A stretch of 64,000 nucleotides of DNA, taken from Chryseobacterium sp. MYb7 (GTDB lineage: Bacteria; Bacteroidota; Bacteroidia; Flavobacteriales; Weeksellaceae). Below the pieces are notes generated by a model that did no database searches, was not told the origin of the DNA, and worked only from the letters and a program-made list of their open reading frames with translations. A program made the translations under genes and the position numbers. The stretch is taken from positions 1-64,000 of the forward strand of contig NZ_PCOU01000017.1 in assembly GCF_002979455.1 (NCBI RefSeq), given 5' to 3'. Below are positions 1-8,359 of this stretch, piece by piece (position 1 is the first letter of the stretch; every line of letters begins with the position of its first letter).

Positions 1-117
1 TTCATTGCAACTTTGGGAACGAGTGCTAAAACAGGCGAGGAAGAGTGGATACAAAAAGAGATTTCTGAAAAAACATCCCTTAAACAACTTGATTTGGATA
101 AAATCCTATTAGAATAA
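1..117 (+). CDS. C-terminal end of an unknown protein (partial)
   Basis: An open frame enters from the left edge and ends at a TAA immediately before the ATG of the next gene (TAAATG, no gap). Only 38 residues are visible, beginning FIATLGTSAKTGEEEW and rich in Lys/Glu/Leu. No family can be named. The zero-gap junction suggests cotranscription and coupled translation with the lipoprotein-like gene that follows. Confidence 0.55.
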   Translation, partial: FIATLGTSAKTGEEEWIQKEISEKTSLKQLDLDKILLE

Positions 118-744
118 ATGAAAAAAATAATTCTATTATCCTTACTTTTCTTTATTAACTGCAAAGAGAATAATGTAAAAGCTATCGATACTATTGAATC
201 ACAATATGAAACATTATACTTTGATGATGATAATATTGGGGACAAAGCGGAAGTTAGGGCGAAACAAAATGCAGAACTCTCAAGTTTTATTTTATCCATC
301 TATTTATCTTCTTTGAACAAAACGGTTGAAATCCCCATTATAAACAATAGTATCCTATATAACAATGCTGAATCAGATTATTATTTAAGTGATCCTATTA
401 TTAAAAATAAAATCATTACCATTCGAGTAGATTATGCAGATTTAGTTACAAAACCAAATATTTCTGGAGAAAGAAAAAATCTAATTGAAAAAATAAAATT
501 TAGATATGATTCTAAAAACAAAAAAATACAGGTTATTGGATATGATCTAAACTATACAAAAGCTAGAAAAAAATACTCCAAAACATTTAATTTTATTACA
601 GGTAAGTTTTATTCTTCATCATCCTTTGATGGTAAAAAAGAAGAGACATCTGGTTGGGCTTTAGAACTTCAAAACATATATATAGAAAATTGGAATAGTG
701 ATTTTATCGGTAAACTTTCATTATACGGAAATGAAATTGAATAA
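118..744 (+). CDS. small exported (lipo)protein, unknown function
   Basis: 208 residues. The N-terminus is a short signal peptide (MKKIILLSLLFFINCKEN) ending in a Cys that could be lipidated, although the lipobox FINC is not canonical. The rest is a polar Lys/Asn/Tyr-rich chain without motifs that I recognise, with no transmembrane segment after the signal. It follows the previous frame without spacing and is followed 21 nt later by another small lipoprotein gene, so the three look like one operon. Possibly an immunity-type or orphan lipoprotein; that is a guess from size and context only. Confidence 0.6.
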   Translation: MKKIILLSLLFFINCKENNVKAIDTIESQYETLYFDDDNIGDKAEVRAKQNAELSSFILSIYLSSLNKTVEIPIINNSILYNNAESDYYLSDPIIKNKIITIRVDYADLVTKPNISGERKNLIEKIKFRYDSKNKKIQVIGYDLNYTKARKKYSKTFNFITGKFYSSSSFDGKKEETSGWALELQNIYIENWNSDFIGKLSLYGNEIE

Positions 745-765
745 AAATTTATAAACAAAAACACA

Positions 766-1350
766 ATGATGAAACCCTTTTTTTTATTAATTCTAATACT
801 TTTCTTTTATGGCTGTAAAGGTCAAAAAGAGAAAAATGATTACATAAATTTTCTGGATACTAAATATCAGTCAACCGGTTTTTTCATTCCAGATATCTCC
901 AATCCCTATCCAACATACACTTATTCGGATAAAAAAATGGGTGTTTTCAGTGTAGATTTTATCGGGAAAAGTAATGAAACTCAATATTTTTGGAGCCCTA
1001 ATAATTCGAAAGGTTTTTTTTCTAAATCTACTAATCCTGAAAATGATGCCCAAAATTCAAAAGCCATAAAAAACCTCATTAAAGAAAATGATTATTATGT
1101 AGTTGCTTCTTATTTACCTAGTGAATTCATCACTTATACAGGTGGAGAAGATGGAGAATTTGAACCAAAACAAAATGCAAAAACAACGTTCTATTTATAT
1201 GAAAAGAATAAATGGAAACAAATAGGAGAAATTGAGACTTCGAAAATTCCAGAAAATATTTTATTGTCGAAACCAACCTTGTTCAGAAATTTCAAACTCA
1301 AGTTAATAAAAGATGAGCTGTTAACCCCAAATAACAAGGCTAAAATCTAG
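766..1350 (+). CDS. small lipoprotein, unknown function
   Basis: 194 residues with a hydrophobic signal peptide and lipobox-like FFYGC followed by K-G-Q-K-E-K-N-D; charged residues after the Cys are what Bacteroidota use to send lipoproteins to the cell surface. Two adjacent ATGs (766, 769) are both possible starts. No domain recognised. Tandem with the preceding exported protein gene, 21 nt apart, and last gene before the tyrA attenuator region. Function unknown. Confidence 0.65.
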   Translation: MMKPFFLLILILFFYGCKGQKEKNDYINFLDTKYQSTGFFIPDISNPYPTYTYSDKKMGVFSVDFIGKSNETQYFWSPNNSKGFFSKSTNPENDAQNSKAIKNLIKENDYYVVASYLPSEFITYTGGEDGEFEPKQNAKTTFYLYEKNKWKQIGEIETSKIPENILLSKPTLFRNFKLKLIKDELLTPNNKAKI

Positions 1351-1423
1351 ACTTCCAACTCCCGATTCACATCATCTATATATAATTTAGAAAAGAAATT
1401 TCGTTTCATTTGAAAAATATTTC

Positions 1424-1431
1424 TACCTTTG
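1424..1431 (+). promoter_or_regulatory. -7 promoter element for the tyrA leader
   Basis: TACCTTTG fits the Bacteroidota -7 consensus TAnnTTTG. No clear TTG -33 box lies at the expected spacing. Transcription would begin about 5 nt downstream, at or next to the GTG of the leader peptide. Confidence 0.5.
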
Positions 1432-1435
1432 CCTT

Positions 1436-1492
1436 GTGAATTTTAACAACGGAACATATTATTATAGAATTTTTACCTCAGCTCTGGGATAG
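1436..1492 (+). CDS. tyrA leader peptide (attenuator)
   Basis: An 18-codon frame starting with GTG reads MNFNNGTYYYRIFTSALG and stops at TAG. It has three consecutive TAT tyrosine codons and two Phe codons, and stands 25 nt before a strong terminator hairpin and 71 nt before tyrA, whose pathway makes tyrosine. This is the layout of classical ribosome-stalling attenuation: scarce Tyr-tRNA would stall the ribosome on the Tyr codons and favour read-through. There is no Shine-Dalgarno-like sequence, and the GTG sits near the predicted transcription start, so it may be translated almost leaderless. Inference from arrangement only. Confidence 0.6.
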   Translation: MNFNNGTYYYRIFTSALG

Positions 1493-1517
1493 GGATTCTT
1501 ATGAATATAATTTAAAA

Positions 1518-1543
1518 CCTCGTCCTAGGGACGAGGTTTTTTT
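1518..1543 (+). terminator. attenuator terminator upstream of tyrA
   Basis: CCTCGTCC (1518-1525), a 3-nt loop, GGACGAGG (1529-1536), then seven T. A perfect 8-bp stem lies between the leader peptide and tyrA. Two weak alternative pairings could act as antiterminators: ACCTC (1475-1479) with GAGGT (1533-1537), and TAGGG (1490-1494, which includes the leader stop codon) with TCCTA (1523-1527). Confidence 0.75.
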
Positions 1544-1563
1544 ATTTTAAAAAATAGAAAAAG

Positions 1564-2406
1564 ATGAAAATAAGTATTATTGGAGTAGGATTAATCGGAG
1601 GTTCAATGGCATTGAAGTTAAAACAGAAAAATATCGCCAACTTCATCTACGGAATCGATAACAATACACAGCATATCAGTGACGCATTAGACCTGAAAAT
1701 CATTGATGCCGGAGTAGATCTGGAACATGGAATTAAAAATTCGGATCTGATTATTCTTGCTATTCCTGTAGATGCCGCCAGAAAACTGTTACCAACTGTT
1801 TTAGACCTTGTGTCTGATCAGCAGACCGTAATGGATGCCGGTTCTACCAAAGCGGGAATTGTAAATACTGTGAAAGACCATCCGAAACGCTCAAGGTTTG
1901 TGGCATTTCACCCGATGTGGGGAACAGAAAACAATGGTCCGAAATCTGCCATTGCAGAAAGTTTCTCCGGAAAAGCAGGTGTAATATGCAACAAAGAAGA
2001 ATCCGCAGAAGATGCGCTGAATATTGTTGAACAAGTGGTTAACGCCCTTGATATGCACATGATTTACATGGATGCACAAGATCACGACGTTCATACTGCT
2101 TATATTTCCCATATTTCCCACATAACGTCATATGCGCTTGCCAATACTGTACTGGAAAAAGAACGTGAGGAAGAAACTATTTTTCAGCTTGCGAGCTCCG
2201 GTTTTTCAAGTACGGTACGTCTTGCCAAATCGCATCCTGAAATGTGGGTTCCCATCTTTAAACAAAACAAAGAAAATGTGCTGGATGTACTGAACGAACA
2301 TATCTCCCAGCTCAGAAAATTCAAAGCTGCCCTTGAAAAAGAGAATTATGAATACCTTGAAGAACTGATCACCAATGCCAACAGGATCAGAGGAATTTTA
2401 AGATAA
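1564..2406 (+). CDS. tyrA: prephenate dehydrogenase
   Basis: 280 residues. Prephenate dehydrogenase oxidatively decarboxylates prephenate to 4-hydroxyphenylpyruvate with NAD+, the committed step to tyrosine. The Rossmann motif is at the very N-terminus (IIGVGLIGGSMALKLK, residues 4-19); further marks are DAGSTKAGIV and the active-site region AFHPMWGTENNGP near residue 115, and the second, helical domain contains HDVHTAYISHISH. Length matches single-domain cytosolic TyrA without a chorismate mutase or ACT domain. It stands alone, downstream of a Tyr-codon leader and terminator, so it is probably controlled by tyrosine supply. Convergent with sdaA. Confidence 0.93.
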   Translation: MKISIIGVGLIGGSMALKLKQKNIANFIYGIDNNTQHISDALDLKIIDAGVDLEHGIKNSDLIILAIPVDAARKLLPTVLDLVSDQQTVMDAGSTKAGIVNTVKDHPKRSRFVAFHPMWGTENNGPKSAIAESFSGKAGVICNKEESAEDALNIVEQVVNALDMHMIYMDAQDHDVHTAYISHISHITSYALANTVLEKEREEETIFQLASSGFSSTVRLAKSHPEMWVPIFKQNKENVLDVLNEHISQLRKFKAALEKENYEYLEELITNANRIRGILR

Positions 2407-2460
2407 AATCTCTTTATACAATACTAAAAGCCCAGTGGTTTTTACTTTTATTTTATTAAG

Positions 2461-2490
2461 AAACCCTTAGTCAGTAATGCCTAAGGGTTT
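2461..2490. terminator. bidirectional terminator between tyrA and sdaA
   Basis: AAACCCTTAG (2461-2470) and CTAAGGGTTT (2481-2490) form a perfect 10-bp stem in the gap between two convergent genes; A-rich and T-rich flanks allow it to work in both directions. Confidence 0.75.
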
Positions 2491-2517
2491 TATATTTTTA
2501 AAACAGTGTTATTTCTA

Positions 2518-3936
2518 TTAACATTCCGGAACGTTCACCGCAATGGCTAATCCACCTTCCGAAGTTTCTTTAAAACGGTCACTCATTGATTGAGCAGTTT
2601 CCCACATCGTCAGAATAACCTCATCTAATGTTACTTTTGCTTTAGTAGGATCACTTTCCAGAGCAATATTCGCTGCGGTAATTGCTTTCATTGCTCCCAT
2701 TGTATTTCTTTCAATACATGGAATCTGCACAAGACCTTTAATTGGGTCACATGTCAATCCAAGATGATGTTCCATTGCAATTTCTGCTGCCATCAATACC
2801 TGTCCGACACTTCCACCCAAAATTTCTGTAAGTCCGGCTGCTGCCATTGCAGAAGACACCCCGATTTCAGCCTGACAGCCTCCCATTGCTGCAGAAATGG
2901 TTGCATTTTTCTTGAATAATGTTCCGATTTCTCCTGCCACAAGTAAGAATCTTACAATATCATCTTCATTGGTAAACGGTGTAAATGCCTGAGAATACAT
3001 CAATACTGCCGGAATAACCCCACTCGCTCCATTGGTAGGTGCCGTAATAATTCTTCCGAAACTTGCATTCTCTTCATTCACTGCCAGTGCAAAGCAGGCA
3101 ATCCATTTGTTGATATTGGTGAAGTTCTCTTCAGCATCTACCACCTGCTGGAACCATTCATCTTTATTTTTATAAATTTTGTCTCCTAACAGCTTTCTGT
3201 TGATTCCTGCTGCTCTTCGGGTAACATTCAGTCCGCCTGGAAGGATTCCTTCTTTATTGACTCCTTTATAAATACATTCTTTGATCTGCTGCCAGATATA
3301 AAGCGCTTCCTGTCTTGTTTCGTCCTGGGTTCTCCAGCTTTCTTCATTCATGAAAATCAAATCTGAAATTTTATCAAATCCCAGCTTTTCACAATATTTT
3401 GCAATATCCGAAGCCTTATGACAAGGGTATAATGTACGAACACACTGCTTTTGAATTGAGTTTTTTTCCTGGCTCGCAATGAAACCGCCTCCTACAGAAT
3501 AAAAATCCTGCACCAACTCTGTCCCATCTTCGAAAACAGCTCTGAAAATCATTCCGTTCGGATGAAAATCAAGGCTCTTTTTCATATTTAAAATCAAGTG
3601 ATGTCCGTAAACAAATGGAATAATTTTCTCCCCTCCCAGATTAAGGGTTTGTGTGCTTTTGATATATTCTATCTTCTCATCAATTTTTGAGGTGTTGATG
3701 GTTTTAAAATCTTCTCCATTCAATCCAAGCATTCCGGCAATATCAGTTCCGTGCCCAATCCCCGTTTTGGCGAGTGAGCCAAAAAATTCAAGAAAAACCT
3801 CTTTAACTTCTTCGATTGATCTTTCTCTTTTTATAATCCTGATAAATGCAGCTGCTGCATTCCAAGGTCCCATCGTATGCGAACTGGACGGGCCTATTCC
3901 TACTTTAATAATCTCAAAAACCGATATTGATTCCAT
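2518..3936 (-). CDS. sdaA: L-serine ammonia-lyase (iron-sulfur type)
   Basis: 472 residues, the size of single-chain two-domain L-serine dehydratases that deaminate serine to pyruvate and ammonia using a [4Fe-4S] cluster. The N-terminal beta domain opens with VFEIIKVGIGPSSSHTMGP, the family signature; the catalytic alpha domain contains NGASGVIPAVLMY, AAMGGCQAEIGVSSAMAAAG and CDPIKGLVQIPCIERN, which supply the cluster cysteines. Cytosolic. Single gene, convergent with tyrA and divergent from a Crp/Fnr-type regulator. No frameshift or missing part seen. Confidence 0.93.
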   Translation of the reverse strand: MESISVFEIIKVGIGPSSSHTMGPWNAAAAFIRIIKRERSIEEVKEVFLEFFGSLAKTGIGHGTDIAGMLGLNGEDFKTINTSKIDEKIEYIKSTQTLNLGGEKIIPFVYGHHLILNMKKSLDFHPNGMIFRAVFEDGTELVQDFYSVGGGFIASQEKNSIQKQCVRTLYPCHKASDIAKYCEKLGFDKISDLIFMNEESWRTQDETRQEALYIWQQIKECIYKGVNKEGILPGGLNVTRRAAGINRKLLGDKIYKNKDEWFQQVVDAEENFTNINKWIACFALAVNEENASFGRIITAPTNGASGVIPAVLMYSQAFTPFTNEDDIVRFLLVAGEIGTLFKKNATISAAMGGCQAEIGVSSAMAAAGLTEILGGSVGQVLMAAEIAMEHHLGLTCDPIKGLVQIPCIERNTMGAMKAITAANIALESDPTKAKVTLDEVILTMWETAQSMSDRFKETSEGGLAIAVNVPEC

Positions 3937-4117
3937 AAATGATTCGTCATTTTCCTCAAAAACAAAGATACATGATAAATCCTAATATATGCATAGCAAA
4001 ATCCCAGATTTATTTGGTTTTGACAGTCCATAAAATAAGTATTTTTGTAAATAAGCAGGTTGTATGAATGTCAGCCAGATCCATCTCTATATTTTTTCTT
4101 TTTAATCATTTTTTTAA

Positions 4118-4696
4118 ATGGAAACATTAATTAAAAGCATTTTACAGCATGTACAATTAAGTCCTGAAGAAATAGCGGCCTGTAAAAGTTTCTGGACAGA
4201 AAAAACATTGGAAAAAGGTGATTTTCTATTGAGAAATGGAGAAATATGCCGCCATGACAGTTATATCATTTCAGGTGTTTTAAAAGCTTTCTGCATCAAT
4301 GAAGAAAACGGAAATGAAGAAATTCTTTTTTTAGCTATTGATCATTGGTGGGCAACTGATATTGCCAGTTTTTCAAAACAAAAACCTTCCATTTATAATA
4401 TTCAGGCGGTAGAAAAAACAAAGCTCTTACAGATCAGTCACCATTCTTTTCAAAAAATGCTAAAGGAAATTCCAGCCTTAGAAAAATACTTCAGAATTAT
4501 TCTGGAAAGCTATCTTGGAACGCTGGAAAAAAGAGTTGTATTCAATCACATGTACAAAGCCGAACAAAAGTATTATGATTTCCTGGATACTTATCCTGAT
4601 ATTTCATCGAGAGTTCCTCAGTATCTGATTGCATCCTATTTGGGAGTTTCTGCAGAATTTATCAGCCGAATCAGGAAAAAAAATAAATCCTCTTGA
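4118..4696 (+). CDS. Crp/Fnr family transcriptional regulator
   Basis: 192 residues: N-terminal cyclic-nucleotide-binding-like beta-barrel (about 20-110; ISGVLKAFCINEENGNEEILFLA) and a C-terminal helix-turn-helix (about 150-188; VPQYLIASYLGVSAEFISRIRKK). The type is widespread in Bacteroidota; most members bind neither cAMP nor an Fe-S cluster, and no Cys cluster of the Fnr type is visible. The next gene, an FMN-dependent oxidoreductase, starts 60 nt downstream in the same direction, so it is a plausible target. Ligand unknown. Confidence 0.85.
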   Translation: METLIKSILQHVQLSPEEIAACKSFWTEKTLEKGDFLLRNGEICRHDSYIISGVLKAFCINEENGNEEILFLAIDHWWATDIASFSKQKPSIYNIQAVEKTKLLQISHHSFQKMLKEIPALEKYFRIILESYLGTLEKRVVFNHMYKAEQKYYDFLDTYPDISSRVPQYLIASYLGVSAEFISRIRKKNKSS

Positions 4697-4756
4697 ACTA
4701 GATCAATTTTTCAGGATTAAATAATCAGGAATTTTGCTGGTATAAATTCTTAACAA

Positions 4757-5380
4757 ATGAAAATACTGATTATTAATGCCAGTGTAAGAAATAAAAGATC
4801 TTACAGCAGAAAACTGACCCAGCTTTTCGTTGAAAACTGGACAATCAAATACCCTCTTGACACTTTTACCTACAGAGAAGCAGGAACTGATATTATTCCC
4901 AATATTGATGAATCCTGGATTGCAGGAGCATTCAAAAAATCTTCAGACAAAACCGAAGAAAACCAAAAGCCTTTACAGCTCAGTAATGAACTCGTCAAAG
5001 AACTCAAGGAACATGATGTGTATGTAATTGGAACTCCCATGTACAACTGGTCTATTCCATCCGGATTAAAAGCTTATATTGATCAGGTGATGCGGATTAA
5101 TGAAACCTGGAAATTCAGATCCGGAGTTCCAGATGGTGATTATTTAGGGCTTCTTGAAAACAAAAAGCTTTTTATTCTCTCAACCCGCGGTGATACCGGA
5201 TATGGAGAAAATGAAAAGAACGGCCACATCAATTTTCAAACGACATATCTGAAACATATTTTCGGGATCATGGGTGTAAATGATGTCACCATTCATTCCT
5301 TAGATAATGAAGAATTTGGCGGTGAAGTCTTTGAAAATTCAAAAAATAAAATCTTTGAAGCGATTGAATCCATTCAATAA
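4757..5380 (+). CDS. FMN-dependent NAD(P)H oxidoreductase, azoreductase-like
   Basis: 207 residues with the flavodoxin_2 fold. The N-terminal strand and phosphate loop read ILIINASVRNKRSYSRKL, and the flavin-contact loop is VIGTPMYNWSIPSGLKAYIDQVMR (about 94-117), both typical of AcpD/AzoR enzymes reducing quinones or azo dyes with NAD(P)H. Cytosolic, expected dimer. It follows a Crp/Fnr-like regulator by 60 nt and ends at a terminator hairpin (5410), so the two form a short unit. Physiological substrate is not deducible from sequence. Confidence 0.82.
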   Translation: MKILIINASVRNKRSYSRKLTQLFVENWTIKYPLDTFTYREAGTDIIPNIDESWIAGAFKKSSDKTEENQKPLQLSNELVKELKEHDVYVIGTPMYNWSIPSGLKAYIDQVMRINETWKFRSGVPDGDYLGLLENKKLFILSTRGDTGYGENEKNGHINFQTTYLKHIFGIMGVNDVTIHSLDNEEFGGEVFENSKNKIFEAIESIQ

Positions 5381-5409
5381 ATTATTTTTGATTTTAATTA
5401 ATATCATTC

Positions 5410-5436
5410 AGGACATTAGGTATAACTTAATGTCCT
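5410..5436. terminator. terminator between the azoreductase-like gene and amt
   Basis: AGGACATTA (5410-5418) pairs with TAATGTCC (5428-5435) plus T; it is followed by TTTTG on the plus strand and lies between convergent genes. Confidence 0.65.
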
Positions 5437-5440
5437 TTTG

Positions 5441-6826
5441 TTAACTGAAACTTTCCTCATGCTGAGACAGGTCAAGCCCTTTATTTTCAGACTCTTCAGA
5501 AACTCTGAGCGTAATAATAGAATTGGTAATCTTATATAAAAGCAGCGAACCGAAGAATGTAAAAACAGAAACCAAAACCAATGCGGCCATATGATGAAGA
5601 AAAACATCAAGTCCTCCATGAAGCAGGCTCGCTTTTTCACCATGTGCAAAGATGGCGGTAAGAATCATTCCCATAATTCCCCCTACTCCATGGCAGGCAA
5701 AAACATCCAGCGTATCATCTATTTTCTTTAACCCTTTCCAGTTCACCATCACATTGGAAACAATCGCTGTAATAAATCCTATAAAAAGACTTTCCTGAAT
5801 GCTTACAAAACCACATCCGGGAGTAATCGCCACAAGCCCAACAACTGCTCCAATACATGCCCCCAGAGCCGAAACACTTCTTCCATTGATTCTGTCAAAA
5901 AAGATCCAGGTCATCATCGCAGAAGCAGAAGCAATAGTAGTTGTTCCAAAAGCGGTAGCAGCAGACGCAGAAGCGCTCAGTGCAGATCCTGCATTAAAAC
6001 CAAACCATCCGAACCATAGCATTCCTGTTCCCAGAAGCACATACGGAATATTGGAAGGCTCATGATGTGGATTTTTTCTGTTTCCAACCACCATGGCTCC
6101 GGCAAGTGCTGCAAAACCAGCACTCATATGCACTACGGTTCCTCCTGCAAAGTCTTTTACTCCAAAATATTTATTCAAAAGACCGTCAGGATGCCATACC
6201 ATATGACAAAGAGGAGTATAAATAAAGATACTGAAGAGAACGATAAATAGTAAATAAGAAATAAAACGAACTCTTTCTGCAAAAGATCCGGTAATAATGG
6301 CGGGAGTAATAACGGCAAATTTCATCTGAAATAAGGCAAACAGGATAAATGGTATCGTAGGTGCCATCAGCTTATGAGGAAGATTTCCTACCCCGTTAAA
6401 GAAGCGATAACTTAATGGATTTCCAATGATCCCATAATGTTTCCCGGCAATGGTAATTCCCAGAGATTCACCAAATGACAAAGAAAAACCTACTACGACC
6501 CAAACCATAGAAATGACTCCTAAAGCAATAAAGCTCTGAAGCATGGTAGAAATTACATTTTTTTTCCCGACCATTCCTCCATAAAAGAAGGAAAGTCCCG
6601 GTGTCATGAGCAGAACAAGTCCTGCTGCAGCCAAAATCCAGGCTACATCAGCGCCTACAATTTTATCTTCGCTTAAAAACTCTCTCGTATCAGGAATAAC
6701 TGCAGCCGGATTCCAGAATAAACCTCCGATGGCTACAAATGAAATAACAGAGAATGAAACGATCCATTTTAATCCTACTTTCATAAATTTATATTTAACC
6801 CCATCAAATTTAAACATAAATTTCAT
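5441..6826 (-). CDS. amt: ammonium transporter
   Basis: 461 residues, an Amt/Mep/Rh channel in the inner membrane with about eleven helices. Signatures: WILAAAGLVLLMTPGLSFFYGGMV, the family motif around ITGSFAERVRF, LWFGWFGFNAGSALS, and twin-His regions including DVFACHGVGGIMGMILTAIFA. The N-terminus before the first core helix (KVGLKWIVSFSVISFVAIGG) resembles a cleavable signal peptide, as in other bacterial Amts. Translation could start at the second or third Met (residue 4 or 15). No glnK (PII) neighbour is present, unlike the usual glnK-amtB pair. Confidence 0.92.
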   Translation of the reverse strand: MKFMFKFDGVKYKFMKVGLKWIVSFSVISFVAIGGLFWNPAAVIPDTREFLSEDKIVGADVAWILAAAGLVLLMTPGLSFFYGGMVGKKNVISTMLQSFIALGVISMVWVVVGFSLSFGESLGITIAGKHYGIIGNPLSYRFFNGVGNLPHKLMAPTIPFILFALFQMKFAVITPAIITGSFAERVRFISYLLFIVLFSIFIYTPLCHMVWHPDGLLNKYFGVKDFAGGTVVHMSAGFAALAGAMVVGNRKNPHHEPSNIPYVLLGTGMLWFGWFGFNAGSALSASASAATAFGTTTIASASAMMTWIFFDRINGRSVSALGACIGAVVGLVAITPGCGFVSIQESLFIGFITAIVSNVMVNWKGLKKIDDTLDVFACHGVGGIMGMILTAIFAHGEKASLLHGGLDVFLHHMAALVLVSVFTFFGSLLLYKITNSIITLRVSEESENKGLDLSQHEESFS

Positions 6827-6891
6827 AAAAACTATATTTTCAAAACAGACACCCCTTAAAAAAACTATTTAATCAATAATATTTATTATTT

Positions 6892-7533
6892 CTAAGAAAA
6901 TACCTCCTTCAGTATTTTGGAAACTTCTTTGGATTTTGTAGCCGGGAAAAGATGAGTTCCTCCTTTCACCACATAATCAGGATTGGAATAACGAATTGGA
7001 AAAACAATGTCTTTATCTCCCAGGATCTGAATCACATTAGGATTTTCTTCAAACTTCCATTCGGAAACCTTTTCTACAGACCATTTCAGATAGTAAGGAT
7101 CTCTGACTTTAAAATATTGTAAAAGTTTGGGATTTCTTGGATCAAAAAGTTTTCGGACAACAGCATACACATTGGCTGCTTTATCGTTGAATAAGCCTAC
7201 AGGTAGTATTCTTGGAATTTTGGTAACCTCACCGGTCTTAATAAATTTAGACTTTTCTTTATCAGATTTTATACTTCCCAGAATCACTACTTTCTCCGCA
7301 GGTTTCAATTGATTGATCTCCTGCACCATAATTCCTCCAAAAGAATATCCCAACAGGCAGAACGGCTCAGAATCATCTACTTTTTCTGCCATTCTTTTAA
7401 CATAAGCCTCAAAAGGTTCATTTTTTTCGGGGATGAGCCAATCTATAAAAATCAATTCATAGTGTTCGGGAAACTCTATTCTTTCAAGGACTTTAAAGTC
7501 TGCTCCCAGACCACTTACAATATAAATTTTCAT
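6892..7533 (-). CDS. alpha/beta hydrolase
   Basis: 213 residues. The nucleophile elbow is LLGYSFGGIMVQEI (Ser near residue 64, G-x-S-x-G), preceded by the oxyanion-strand region IYIVSGLGADFKVLERI. A late Asp (ILGDKDIVFP, about 180) and His (GGTHLFPATKSKEV, about 193) complete a credible triad. No signal peptide, so cytosolic. Small lipase/esterase-like member of unknown substrate. Monocistronic; its gene lies between Amt and YceI genes without obvious link. Confidence 0.82.
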   Translation of the reverse strand: MKIYIVSGLGADFKVLERIEFPEHYELIFIDWLIPEKNEPFEAYVKRMAEKVDDSEPFCLLGYSFGGIMVQEINQLKPAEKVVILGSIKSDKEKSKFIKTGEVTKIPRILPVGLFNDKAANVYAVVRKLFDPRNPKLLQYFKVRDPYYLKWSVEKVSEWKFEENPNVIQILGDKDIVFPIRYSNPDYVVKGGTHLFPATKSKEVSKILKEVFS

Positions 7534-7610
7534 ACCACTAATTTATAAAAAATACAGAGAAACAGAGAATAGCTTTCACAAATCTTTATTGAATAAAGTC
7601 ATAAAAAAAT

Positions 7611-7632
7611 GAGCCGTTCTGATGAACGGCTC
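7611..7632 (-). terminator. terminator of the first YceI gene
   Basis: GAGCCGTTC (7611-7619), loop TGAT, GAACGGCTC (7624-7632), flanked by seven A on the plus strand, which gives a U-run in the minus-strand transcript coming from the YceI gene. Confidence 0.8.
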
Positions 7633-7654
7633 ACTTCTATATTGATTATATATC

Positions 7655-8281
7655 TTATTTTTTCTTCTTCGGAATTCTGTTCTCATTATCCAGCATTTCT
7701 GTGGTAACTTTGAATTGAATGTCCATTTCGTTCTTAATGAAATAATCTTTCAATGAAGACTGATAGAATACTTTAAAGTCTCTTCTGTTCAGAGAGAACT
7801 TTGCAGACTCAATAGATGTTGTAAACTGAGTAACGTATACATTCGCAGGGAAAGAGATGGTCTTTCTCACTCCTTTAAGGGTAAGATCACCGTATACTGT
7901 AGAATTGTATTCACTGTTTGCTAAAGGAATAATTTTAGTCAAATGGAATTTCGCAACAGGGAATTTTTTTACTTCAAAGAAGTTGGTACTTTTCAGGTCG
8001 TTGGTAAGCTTGATCTGATCTTCATCAGAAACATCTCCCGCCATCATACTTCTCATATCTATTACAAACTCTCCATCTACCAGAACCGTATGGTCAAAAT
8101 TGAATTTTCCGCTTTTTAGCTTTACCGTTCCTGAGTGGGAAGAAGCTTCAGTTTTCACCACCTTATACCCCCACCATCTGATCTCTGATGAAGTCACTTT
8201 TGCAACCTTATCAAATTTCTTTTGGGCAGAAACAAATGATATACTTGCGCACATCATAGCAAACAATAGTAATCTTTTCAT
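7655..8281 (-). CDS. YceI family protein
   Basis: 208 residues with a cleavable signal peptide (MKRLLLFAMMCASISFVSAQ) and a YceI lipocalin-like barrel. YceI proteins are periplasmic and bind isoprenoid or other amphiphilic ligands. Family features: SEIRWWGYKVVKTEASSHSGTVKLKSG near the start, GDLTLKGVRKTISFPANV in the middle, and the closing strand FSLNRRDFKVFYQSSLKDYFIKNEMDIQF. It ends in a basic KKKK tail. A paralogue lies 78 nt upstream in the same orientation, but a hairpin between them suggests separate transcription. Ligand unknown. Confidence 0.88.
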   Translation of the reverse strand: MKRLLLFAMMCASISFVSAQKKFDKVAKVTSSEIRWWGYKVVKTEASSHSGTVKLKSGKFNFDHTVLVDGEFVIDMRSMMAGDVSDEDQIKLTNDLKSTNFFEVKKFPVAKFHLTKIIPLANSEYNSTVYGDLTLKGVRKTISFPANVYVTQFTTSIESAKFSLNRRDFKVFYQSSLKDYFIKNEMDIQFKVTTEMLDNENRIPKKKK

Positions 8282-8313
8282 TCTTTTTTATTTACAATTC
8301 AACAAAAATAAAA

Positions 8314-8338
8314 AAAAGTGTAGAACTTCTACACTTTT
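8314..8338 (-). terminator. terminator between the two YceI genes
   Basis: AAAAGTGTA (8314-8322) and TACACTTTT (8330-8338) form a 9-bp stem with A-rich and T-rich flanks. Confidence 0.7.
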
Positions 8339-8359
8339 AATAATCTTTTTTTGATTAAT

